Below, piece by piece: positions 1-5,054 of a stretch of 5,054 nt of DNA. This DNA is from Melioribacteraceae bacterium (GTDB lineage Bacteria; Bacteroidota; Ignavibacteria; Ignavibacteriales; Melioribacteraceae): positions 1 through 5,054 of the forward strand of contig JALSTL010000021.1 of the NCBI GenBank assembly GCA_026983755.1. Reading direction: 5' to 3'. The notes beneath the pieces are model-generated. The model saw nothing but the letters and a program-made list of their open reading frames with translations. It was not told the origin of the DNA and did no database searches. Numbering within the stretch: position 1 is the first letter of the stretch; the number at the start of each line of letters is the position of its first letter. The translations under genes were made by a program, and so were the position numbers.

Positions 1-1237
1 CGTCTCCATCAAAATTAAACCAACCGATATTACCGGAATATAAACCGCGGTCATGTTCTTCCAATTCCAAAATATTATCTCTGGCAACATTCCAAGGTGT
101 ACCGCAAATTGCCGGTGTAGGATGCAAAGCTTTCAGAACGTCGAACAACATATAACCGTTTTGAAGCTCTGCCGTTATCGGAGTCCACAAATGCTGAATG
201 TTAGGTAGTTTTCTTATTGTTACTTTTTCGGCAAATTTTATTTCTGCGGAAATTCCTTTTAGTAAACTTTGGATAAACGTTACAACTGCTTTTTGCTCGT
301 TAATATTTTTTTCACTATGCAATAAAAATTCTTCTAACTCTTTATCTTCGGCTTCGGTTTTTCCTCTTGCTACGGAACCGGCAAGTGCATCAATTTCCAA
401 AATTTTTTTTGATATTTTAACTAACTTTTCGGGCGAAGCTCCTATAAAAACCGAATTGTTTTTTTTAAATGAAAAGATATAGCAATCCGGATAATTATCA
501 GCAAGTGTTTTAAGCATATCCGGCAGAAAAGGTTTTTTATTCAAAATTAAATTAACTTCTCTGGAAAGAACCGTTTTTTTCAAATTACCTTCGGAAATTT
601 TTTTCAGTATAGTATTTATTATTGAATACCACTTCCCTATTGGTTGAGAGTGTTTTTTTACAATAACCGCCTGTTTATGTTTTTGTTTTTTTGTCTTTAT
701 CAGATTAACAAAATATTCAACTGTTATTTTATAATCGTCTATTATTTTGTTTTTATTTTTATTTGACAAACGAAAGTTATAAATCAAGAAAAAATTATTT
801 TTATTTTTAAAAATAATTATTTTGGGAATTAACCAATCGGAATCGGTAAATTCATTCCATATTGTACTTTTTTGATTAGGTGCAAATTTTATACCGCCCA
901 TAACCATAGGTACATTGCCAAGTTTGAATTTTTTCCAGTTTGTTTTATAATTTAATTGTAATTTGCTAATAACGTTAGCTGTTTTGTCAATACGCTTTTT
1001 GCCGTATTCATGTATTTCAACAATCGGTAAAATACCTATAAATTCTTTATTGCAAACCGGAGTATTCCAATAAAAAAAATTTTCATTGATATTATGTGTA
1101 AGCTCAGAAATATTAATTTGCGATATCGGATAAGCAAAACTTACCAACGATTCATGAGTTGCTTCATCTTTTTCAAATAGGATTGAATCAAAAAATTCGG
1201 AAAAAGTTTTTATCGATAATGGAATATTTATAATCAC
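1..1237 (-). CDS. menF: Isochorismate synthase (MenF/EntC family), C-terminus cut off by the window edge
   Basis: Converts chorismate to isochorismate, the entry step of menaquinone synthesis (siderophore synthesis is the alternative). About 412 residues are visible. The C-terminal chorismate-binding domain shows KTVLSRE at 221-227 (K221 matches the catalytic lysine of EntC/MenF), GASPEKL at 266-272, DALAGSVARG at 283-292, LHPTPAICGTP at 371-381 and DRGLYSGNIGW at 396-406. The ALAG motif stands where PabB/TrpE-type enzymes have PIKGT, which favours isochorismate synthase over aminodeoxychorismate or anthranilate synthase. The N-terminal 200 residues are divergent and lysine-rich. The start is GTG at 1237: an in-frame TGA lies four codons upstream (1247-1249) and the first internal ATG is far inside the protein. 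No Shine-Dalgarno sequence is seen. By family comparison perhaps 30-40 residues are missing beyond position 1. The menaquinone role is inferred; no other men gene is visible. Confidence 0.9.
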   Translation of the reverse strand, partial: MIINIPLSIKTFSEFFDSILFEKDEATHESLVSFAYPISQINISELTHNINENFFYWNTPVCNKEFIGILPIVEIHEYGKKRIDKTANVISKLQLNYKTNWKKFKLGNVPMVMGGIKFAPNQKSTIWNEFTDSDWLIPKIIIFKNKNNFFLIYNFRLSNKNKNKIIDDYKITVEYFVNLIKTKKQKHKQAVIVKKHSQPIGKWYSIINTILKKISEGNLKKTVLSREVNLILNKKPFLPDMLKTLADNYPDCYIFSFKKNNSVFIGASPEKLVKISKKILEIDALAGSVARGKTEAEDKELEEFLLHSEKNINEQKAVVTFIQSLLKGISAEIKFAEKVTIRKLPNIQHLWTPITAELQNGYMLFDVLKALHPTPAICGTPWNVARDNILELEEHDRGLYSGNIGWFNFDGD

Positions 1238-1264
1238 TGGAAAAATTCAAATATTTTATTTTTA

Positions 1265-1272
1265 TATCTTTG
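1265..1272 (+). promoter_or_regulatory. Candidate Bacteroidota -7 element for the ygjP-marR pair
   Basis: TATCTTTG matches the Bacteroidota -7 consensus TAnnTTTG. It lies 50 bp before the ATG at 1323 and would give a leader of roughly 45 nt. No good TTG -33 element sits at the usual distance; the nearest is a TTC at 1246-1248 with a 16-bp gap. It is therefore a half-supported call. It lies in the 85-bp divergent spacer. On the other strand, a weak TTG (1300-1302) plus TATATTAC (1272-1279) could serve the isochorismate synthase gene, but this matches the consensus poorly. Confidence 0.35.
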
Positions 1273-1322
1273 TAATATAATTGTATTTTTCCGTGCATTC
1301 AATATTTATTTAATTAAATTTT

Positions 1323-2000
1323 ATGAAACGAGAAAGCGTAGAAATAAATAAAAAAAAATATTATTACAGTATAATCAAAAAAAAAGGGTTAAAACGGCTT
1401 AGAATAAAAATTAGCGGAGACGGTAAAATGGAAGTTTTTTTACCTTGGTTTTTACCAAAATCCGCAGCGCAAAATTTTTTATTACAAAAAGCAAATTGGA
1501 TAGAGAAAAATTTTAACCTATTAAATAAAAAAATAAATGACTATTTTTATTTAGGTACTAAAACTAAGATTGTTGAAAAAATAAATTCTGATTATTTAAG
1601 TATTTATTATTATTTTCAAAATAATATTTTTTATATATTGCATAACGGGAAAACCAAAGTTAGTAAACATTTGGTTTACCATGCTTGGTTAAGAACCGAA
1701 GCAAAAAAATATATAACTAAAGAAACCGAAAGGATAGCTTCGGAAAATGGTTTTACTTACAACAAAATTAGTATTAAAGACATGACATCCCGTTGGGGAA
1801 GTTGTTCGGCAAAAAAAAACTTGTCTTTTAACTTAAAATTGATGTATTTTAAACCTAAAATTATTGAATATGTAATAGTTCACGAATTATGTCATCTGAA
1901 AGAGATGAATCATTCAAAAAATTTTTGGTTGCTTGTTGAGAATATTATACCGAACTATAAAATATATCGTAAACAATTAAAAAATTTTCAACTTAATTAA
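1323..2000 (+). CDS. YgjP-like zinc metallopeptidase-fold protein (DUF45 family)
   Basis: A 225-residue protein of the YgjP/DUF45 (SprT-like, M48-related) family. The conserved C-terminal block shows TSRWGSC at 155-161 and the zinc site HELCH at 187-191 with a third histidine at 197, giving HExxH-x5-H with E188 as the likely catalytic glutamate. The N-terminal half is a basic region rich in lysine, tyrosine and phenylalanine, with the family's typical RLRIKISGDGKMEVFLP start. No signal peptide or membrane segment is seen, so it is probably cytosolic. Length is close to the family norm. The substrate is uncertain: members are annotated as metalloproteases, and E. coli YgjP has been linked to UTP pyrophosphatase activity. 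It has no clear Shine-Dalgarno sequence and is followed 17 bp later by the marR-like gene, so the two are probably co-transcribed. Three A9 tracts lie in the coding sequence. Confidence 0.88.
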   Translation: MKRESVEINKKKYYYSIIKKKGLKRLRIKISGDGKMEVFLPWFLPKSAAQNFLLQKANWIEKNFNLLNKKINDYFYLGTKTKIVEKINSDYLSIYYYFQNNIFYILHNGKTKVSKHLVYHAWLRTEAKKYITKETERIASENGFTYNKISIKDMTSRWGSCSAKKNLSFNLKLMYFKPKIIEYVIVHELCHLKEMNHSKNFWLLVENIIPNYKIYRKQLKNFQLN

Positions 2001-2006
2001 AAGAAC

Positions 2007-2012
2007 GGGGGG
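2007..2012 (+). promoter_or_regulatory. G-rich ribosome-binding site of the MarR gene
   Basis: A run of six G ends 5 nt before the ATG at 2018, a suitable distance for pairing with the CCUCC end of 16S rRNA (partly by G-U pairs). I noticed no other G6 run in this AT-rich window, and the neighbouring genes have no clear Shine-Dalgarno sequence. This supports the ATG at 2018 as the start. Confidence 0.5.
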
Positions 2013-2017
2013 TTCAA

Positions 2018-2446
2018 ATGGCTAAAAAAAATAAAGCTGAATCTGTAGCTAATTTATTTAATTTGATTGTAAATACAAACGATAAAATAAAGAAGGTACA
2101 CTCGGCACATTTAAGCACGCAAAAATTAACCGCACCGCAATTTGGTGTTTTGGATGTTTTACAAAGAAAAGGTCCAATGCCACTAAAAAAAATTAGTGAC
2201 GAGTTAATGGTAACGGGTGCAAACATTACTTGTGTGATGGATAATCTTGAAAAAGAAGCTTTGGTAAAAAGAGTTCCTTCAAAAACAGATAGAAGGGTTA
2301 TTAATGCTGAATTAACAACCAAGGGAAAACAAAAACTTGAGAAAGTTTACCCTGATCATATAAAAAGCATGAATGAATTCTCAAAAAGATTTACCGATGC
2401 GGAAATGAAGCAATTAACAAAATTATTAGGTAAACTTGTTGATTAG
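2018..2446 (+). CDS. MarR-family winged-helix transcriptional regulator
   Basis: A 142-residue protein with full-length MarR architecture: N-terminal dimerisation helix (about 8-35), the LTAPQFGVLDVL helix (37-48), a helix-turn-helix at about 53-80 with the recognition helix near 64-79, the wing with the family hallmark DRRVINAELTTKG (91-103), and a C-terminal dimerisation helix. MarR proteins bind palindromic operators as dimers and are usually released by a small ligand or by cysteine oxidation. The only cysteine, C72, sits in the recognition helix, not at the N-terminus as in OhrR-type redox sensors, so a thiol switch is not indicated. The ligand and targets are unknown. It lies 17 bp after the ygjP-like gene, has its own G-rich ribosome-binding site, and its stop codon overlaps that of convergent prmA. 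Autoregulation of the pair is an inference. Confidence 0.92.
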   Translation: MAKKNKAESVANLFNLIVNTNDKIKKVHSAHLSTQKLTAPQFGVLDVLQRKGPMPLKKISDELMVTGANITCVMDNLEKEALVKRVPSKTDRRVINAELTTKGKQKLEKVYPDHIKSMNEFSKRFTDAEMKQLTKLLGKLVD

Positions 2447-3318
2447 CAGTTGGTTTTTTTAAAAACTAATCCTATCCATTCATCAATCTGTTTTTTGTCT
2501 AAGGCAGTTAAACCCGTGTGGGTAAACTGCCTTTTTATTTCTTCTTCGTCTTTATCCAATATTCCCGATATTATTACCGTAGCGTTATTCTTACATCTTT
2601 TGTAAATATCTTTTTTTATTTTCGTCAAAACGCTTTTATTTATATTAGCTAATACAAAATCGAAATCATCTTCTTTAATATTTTCTATTGTTGAATGTAA
2701 AACCGTAATATTAGTTAAATTATTTTTTTCAACATTTTCAATTCCGTTTAAGAAACACCATTCATCATTATCAATTGCAACAACTTCTTTTGCTCCTAAT
2801 TTTGAAGCGGCAATGGAAAGTATTGCAGTACCGGAGCCTACATCTAAAACTTTGGTATTTGCGTGGAAATGTTTTTCTAATAATTGAAGAACTATTTTTG
2901 TTGTTGCATGTTCTCCTGTTCCAAAAGACATTTTAGGATCAATTGTAATAATTATTTGATTTTTACTTTTGTTGTAATCTTTAAAGCTGGGTTTTATTAC
3001 AATTTTATCCGATACTTCAACAATATTAACTTTCTTTTCCCATTCTTCATTCCAATTTTTATTAGGCAAAATATTTTCTTCTATTTTATATTTTGTAATA
3101 AGTTTTTCTTTTTTTAATTTATCCAAAAGAGCAATAATATTTTTAAGGCTTACGTTCGAGTTGTTTTGTGTAAAAACAGTTAAATAATCTTTATATTCAT
3201 TAATACCTAAAATTTCCAATTGCCACAATACACTACTTAGAATTTCGCCGTTAAAAGGTTCGGTTGATATTTTATACTCATTATATTTTTTCATATTCAC
3301 TTTCTTATTTTTTAGCAT
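2443..3318 (-). CDS. prmA: Ribosomal protein L11 methyltransferase
   Basis: SAM-dependent enzyme that methylates ribosomal protein L11, acting in the cytosol. Numbered from the upstream ATG (291 residues), an N-terminal substrate-recognition domain covers about 1-95 and is followed by a class I methyltransferase domain. PrmA hallmarks are NWNEEW (88-93), DPKMSFGTGEHATT (127-140), the SAM-binding glycine motif LDVGSGTAILSIAA (158-171), the acidic AIDND strand end (181-185), LANIN (223-227) and the terminal EWIGLVFKK (280-288). Two starts are possible: ATG at 3318, or ATG at 3294, which gives 283 residues beginning MKKYNEYKIS. The second fits the usual length and N-terminus of Bacteroidota PrmA better and is preferred. 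The stop overlaps the marR stop by four bases. I found no convincing promoter or terminator for it. Confidence 0.93.
   Translation of the reverse strand: MLKNKKVNMKKYNEYKISTEPFNGEILSSVLWQLEILGINEYKDYLTVFTQNNSNVSLKNIIALLDKLKKEKLITKYKIEENILPNKNWNEEWEKKVNIVEVSDKIVIKPSFKDYNKSKNQIIITIDPKMSFGTGEHATTKIVLQLLEKHFHANTKVLDVGSGTAILSIAASKLGAKEVVAIDNDEWCFLNGIENVEKNNLTNITVLHSTIENIKEDDFDFVLANINKSVLTKIKKDIYKRCKNNATVIISGILDKDEEEIKRQFTHTGLTALDKKQIDEWIGLVFKKTNC
2501..2540 (+). terminator. Intrinsic terminator of the ygjP-marR transcript, inside prmA
   Basis: A strong hairpin lies 54 nt past the marR stop: nine pairs (AAGGCAGTT at 2501-2509 with AACTGCCTT at 2525-2533), a small 2x1 internal loop, four more pairs (ACCC 2512-2515 with GGGT 2520-2523) and a GTGT tetraloop. 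It is followed on the plus strand by TTTATTT, so the T tract runs from 2532 with one A. On the minus strand the hairpin is followed by AGACAAAAAAC rather than T, so it should stop only plus-strand transcription. It overlaps codons for about residues 261-272 of PrmA. Confidence 0.75.
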
Positions 3319-3393
3319 AAATTAAAAATAAAAATTTATATTTTAATTACATTGTTTTTTATTATTTATTTATAGATTAAACTTTAATTAAAA

Positions 3394-3407
3394 AATAATC
3401 GATTATT
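3394..3407. promoter_or_regulatory. Palindrome upstream of the GGGPS promoter, possible operator
   Basis: AATAATCGATTATT is a perfect 14-bp palindrome, 26 bp upstream of the -33 element. The hexamer TAATCG recurs at 3396-3401 and 3417-3422, 21 bp apart or about two helical turns. This is compatible with a regulator-binding site, but in such AT-rich DNA it may be chance. The rest of the 152-bp spacer (3319-3470) shows only A/T runs. Confidence 0.25.
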
Positions 3408-3433
3408 GAATTATTTTAATCGTTTAATTTTAC

Positions 3434-3463
3434 TTGCATATTTTAAAATATACTCTAAATTTG
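3434..3463 (+). promoter_or_regulatory. Bacteroidota-type promoter for the GGGPS operon
   Basis: TTG at 3434-3436 and TAAATTTG at 3456-3463 are separated by 19 bp and match the primary-sigma consensus of Bacteroidota (TTG, 17-23 bp, TAnnTTTG). The ATG lies at 3471, only 7 bases after the -7 element. Transcription would then start at or a few bases before the start codon, giving a leaderless or nearly leaderless mRNA. Confidence 0.65.
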
Positions 3464-3470
3464 TTGGCGA

Positions 3471-4229
3471 ATGAATACAATAAATTACATTAAAAAAATA
3501 ATTGAAAATAAAGGGGCGGCGTTTTTTATACTTATAGATCCCGATAATTTGGCTATTGACAAAACCGAAAAGTTTGTAAAGCACTGTGTTGAAAATGGTG
3601 TTGACGGTTTTTTAGTTGGAGGAAGTTTATTATTAAACGGTAACTTGGATAGTTCAATTGAAGCGATAAAAAGAAGTTGCAATTTACCGGTTATTATATT
3701 TCCGGGTAGTGTAAGTCAACTTTCGCAAAACGCCGATGCAGTTTTATTTTTATCTTTAATTAGCGGAAGAAATGCCGAACATTTAATTGGCAAACATGTA
3801 CTTGCCGCACCTATTATAAAAAAATTCAAATTGGAAACAATACCTACCGGTTATATGTTAATCGAATCCGGTAAAACAACAACCGCCGAATATGTAAGCG
3901 AAAGCAAACCGATTCCAAGAGATAAATTCGATATTGCCACCGCCACAGCATTAGCCGGTGAATATTTGGGAATGCAATTAATTTATTTGGAAGGTGGTTC
4001 CGGAGCTGAAAATTCCGTACCGAATGAAATGATAGAAGCGGTTGCTTCTCAAATTTCCGTTCCTATTATTGTCGGCGGAGGAATTCGCACGCCCGAACAA
4101 GCCGGTGCAAAGGTTAAAGCCGGTGCAAAAATTATTGTAACAGGTAACTTTTTTGAAAACGAAGGAAATTGGAATCTAATTTCTTTATTTGCTTCGGCTA
4201 TTCATTCCGGCAGTTCCATAGAAGTTTAA
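3471..4229 (+). CDS. Geranylgeranylglyceryl phosphate synthase (PcrB/GGGPS family)
   Basis: A TIM-barrel prenyltransferase of 252 residues that joins a polyprenyl diphosphate to sn-glycerol-1-phosphate by an ether bond, the first committed step of archaeal-type lipids. Motifs in order: LIDPDN (21-26), VGGS (49-52), FPGS (77-80), PTGYMLIESGKTTTAEYV (125-142), IYLEGGSGA (171-179), VGGGIRTPEQA (201-211) and VTGN (223-226). The YLEGGSGA, GGGI and GN loops form the phosphate-binding end of the barrel. The length and the long TGYMLIESGKTT segment resemble group II enzymes, which occur in Bacteroidota and some archaea; those tested biochemically mostly make the C20 product. Chain length cannot be read safely here. 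No membrane segment is seen. The dipeptidase gene follows after 24 bp and has no promoter that I recognise, so the two probably form one transcript. The glycerol-1-phosphate source is not visible. Confidence 0.92.
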   Translation: MNTINYIKKIIENKGAAFFILIDPDNLAIDKTEKFVKHCVENGVDGFLVGGSLLLNGNLDSSIEAIKRSCNLPVIIFPGSVSQLSQNADAVLFLSLISGRNAEHLIGKHVLAAPIIKKFKLETIPTGYMLIESGKTTTAEYVSESKPIPRDKFDIATATALAGEYLGMQLIYLEGGSGAENSVPNEMIEAVASQISVPIIVGGGIRTPEQAGAKVKAGAKIIVTGNFFENEGNWNLISLFASAIHSGSSIEV

Positions 4230-4253
4230 TAGTAATGAAATTTATTATTAAAT

Positions 4254-4853
4254 ATGAATGTTAAAATCTTAATATTTTTTTTCTGTTCCATTAATCTTTT
4301 TGCTCAAAACGATACTTCGTTGGTTTTATTAAAAGACATCGACTCAACTATTGTACAAGACGTAAGGTATGCTACCGAAAACAATTTTACACATACCATA
4401 CTCTATAAAAACAATAAAGTATATTTAAGAAAAATTGTAGCCGATAGTTTACGAAAAGCAAATAGATATTTTAAGAAAAACTTCAATTATAGAATAAAAA
4501 TTTTTGACGGCTACCGTCCGTTTTCCGTTCAAAAGTATATGTGGCAAATTATGCCCGATAAAAGATATGTTGCTCCGCCTTCAAAAGGTTCTCGCCACAA
4601 CCGTGGTGCAGCAGTAGATGTAACTTTAGTGGATTCTTTAGGCAGGCAACTGAATATGGGAACCAAATATGACAGTTTTACTTTAAAAGCACATCCCACT
4701 TATAAAAACCTACCGGAGCAAGTTTTGTTAAACAGAAAAATTCTTTCCGACGGACTGAAAAAATTCGGTTTTCATCCTATAAATTCGGAATGGTGGCATT
4801 TTGATTTTAAAGGTTGGAGAAGGTTTTCTATTTTAAATATTATTTTCGAATAG
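4254..4853 (+). CDS. D-alanyl-D-alanine dipeptidase, VanX/DdpX type (peptidase M15D), probably exported
   Basis: A 199-residue zinc dipeptidase that splits D-Ala-D-Ala. Family motifs: DVRYATENNFT (36-46), FDGYRP (84-89) with R88 matching the substrate-stabilising arginine of VanX, SRHNRGAAVD (113-122) giving zinc ligands H115 and D122, and EWWHFDF (179-185) giving catalytic E179 and zinc ligand H182. All catalytic positions are present, so it should be active. The N-terminus has a lysine, a hydrophobic stretch at about 5-16 and then LFAQ-ND, which resembles a Bacteroidota signal peptide cut near residue 18. C11 does not fit a lipobox. Export would place it in the periplasm, where it could recover D-Ala from wall dipeptides; this is inferred. 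No vanH- or vanA-like gene is nearby, so vancomycin resistance is not indicated. It follows the GGGPS gene by 24 bp. Confidence 0.9.
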   Translation: MNVKILIFFFCSINLFAQNDTSLVLLKDIDSTIVQDVRYATENNFTHTILYKNNKVYLRKIVADSLRKANRYFKKNFNYRIKIFDGYRPFSVQKYMWQIMPDKRYVAPPSKGSRHNRGAAVDVTLVDSLGRQLNMGTKYDSFTLKAHPTYKNLPEQVLLNRKILSDGLKKFGFHPINSEWWHFDFKGWRRFSILNIIFE

Positions 4854-4861
4854 TTTTACAT

Positions 4862-4884
4862 AATAGCTGCCAAAGCGATTTTTT
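4862..4884 (+). terminator. Weak candidate terminator after the dipeptidase gene
   Basis: An imperfect hairpin (AATAGCT at 4862-4868 with AGCGATT at 4874-4880, one A-G mismatch, loop GCCAA) runs into six T at 4879-4884. It lies 9 nt after the dipeptidase stop, in the right place to end the GGGPS-dipeptidase transcript. The stem is short, so support is modest. The inverted repeat at 4896-4987 could serve the same purpose. Confidence 0.35.
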
Positions 4885-4895
4885 AACTTATTAGC

Positions 4896-4987
4896 AAATT
4901 TAACCCGAATTATGCAACTGAAAACAGAATAGCTCTAAACTATTGTAATAAAAACAATTATTCTAATGCATAATTTGGGTTTAATTT
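4896..4987. repeat. Long inverted repeat (21-bp arms, 50-bp centre)
   Basis: The arms at 4896-4916 and 4967-4987 pair over 21 positions with one mismatch and one position that would be a G-U pair in RNA. The centre contains shorter nested pairings (AGAATA 4926-4931 with TATTCT 4959-4964; ATTGT 4942-4946 with ACAAT 4954-4958). The right arm runs into T (4985-4990) and overlaps the stop codon of the minus-strand receiver gene. It may be a terminator between convergent genes or a small mobile inverted-repeat element (MITE-like). No clear target-site duplication is visible. Confidence 0.6.
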
Positions 4988-5054
4988 TTTACTATAATTT
5001 TATCTAAAGCTGCTTTCAATTCTTTTAAGTCAACGGGTTTGGTATATATATTTT
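4981..5054 (-). CDS. C-terminal end of a response-regulator receiver domain (partial)
   Basis: Reading the minus strand from the window edge gives NIYTKPVDLKELKAALDKII followed by VKN and a TAA stop at 4981-4983. This matches the end of a CheY-like receiver domain: the conserved lysine-proline pair after strand 5, then the amphipathic helix 5 with the usual KPVDLKEL-type start. The protein ends just after the receiver fold. It could therefore be a stand-alone receiver or a hybrid histidine kinase with a C-terminal receiver; an output domain after the receiver is excluded. Only 23 residues are visible, so the call rests on this motif. It converges on the GGGPS-dipeptidase pair. Confidence 0.7.
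   Translation of the reverse strand, partial: NIYTKPVDLKELKAALDKIIVKN

Noticed and set aside
198..482. Plus-strand open frame of 94 codons opposite the isochorismate synthase gene
   Set aside because: The minus strand carries conserved chorismate-binding motifs in this stretch; the plus frame shows no family features and is an antisense shadow.
1..1237. Aminodeoxychorismate or anthranilate synthase component I instead of isochorismate synthase
   Set aside because: The PIKGT-type motif is replaced by ALAGSVARG, which is the isochorismate synthase pattern.
1651..1677. 8-bp hairpin (AAACCAAA / TTTGGTTT, 11-nt loop) within the ygjP-like gene
   Set aside because: No T-tract follows and it lies mid-gene in AT-rich DNA; probably chance.
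2014..2322. Minus-strand open frame opposite the MarR gene
   Set aside because: The plus strand encodes a complete MarR protein here; the antisense product resembles no family.
2884..3117. Plus-strand open frame rich in F, N and I inside prmA
   Set aside because: Low-complexity antisense of AT-rich prmA coding DNA with no start signal.
3319..3470. tRNA, small RNA or riboswitch in the prmA-GGGPS spacer
   Set aside because: The spacer is almost entirely A/T with no stable stem beyond the 14-bp palindrome and no tRNA-like arms.
3485..3682. Minus-strand open frame inside the GGGPS gene
   Set aside because: Antisense of the conserved GGGPS N-terminus; no independent support.
4254..4853. Vancomycin-resistance cluster because of the VanX-like gene
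   Set aside because: No vanH, vanA/B ligase or VanRS-like pair is visible; the neighbour is GGGPS, and stand-alone M15D dipeptidases are common in non-resistant bacteria.

Overview
This is a strongly AT-rich bacterial window that most likely comes from the phylum Bacteroidota (or a close FCB-group relative). Three things point there. Most genes lack a Shine-Dalgarno sequence. One promoter has the Bacteroidota form TTG-N19-TAnnTTTG. The window also holds a PcrB-like geranylgeranylglyceryl phosphate synthase together with a MenF-type isochorismate synthase. I cannot assign a genus.

Layout from left to right. Positions 1-1237 (minus) hold most of an isochorismate synthase of menaquinone synthesis; its C-terminus lies outside the window and its start is a GTG. 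A divergent 85-bp spacer (1238-1322) leads into a plus-strand pair: a YgjP/DUF45 zinc metallopeptidase-like gene (1323-2000) and, 17 bp on, a MarR-family regulator (2018-2446). These converge on prmA, the ribosomal protein L11 methyltransferase (minus, 2443-3318 or 3294). The two stop codons overlap by four bases, and the only good terminator for the plus-strand pair lies inside the prmA coding sequence (2501-2540). A 152-bp AT-rich spacer carries a palindrome and a clear Bacteroidota promoter for the next plus-strand pair: geranylgeranylglyceryl phosphate synthase (3471-4229) and an apparently exported VanX/DdpX-type D-Ala-D-Ala dipeptidase (4254-4853). After a weak candidate terminator and a long inverted repeat (4896-4987), the window ends in the last codons of a minus-strand response-regulator receiver domain (4981-5054).

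The genes do not form one obvious pathway; this looks like a housekeeping neighbourhood of short transcription units (quinone synthesis, ribosomal protein methylation, ether-lipid precursor synthesis, cell-wall dipeptide recycling, regulation). I see no CRISPR array, tRNA, rRNA, transposase or phage gene, and no convincing new multi-gene system. The points most worth a second look are the archaeal-type lipid enzyme with its nearly leaderless promoter, the terminator embedded antisense in prmA, and the long inverted repeat at the right end.
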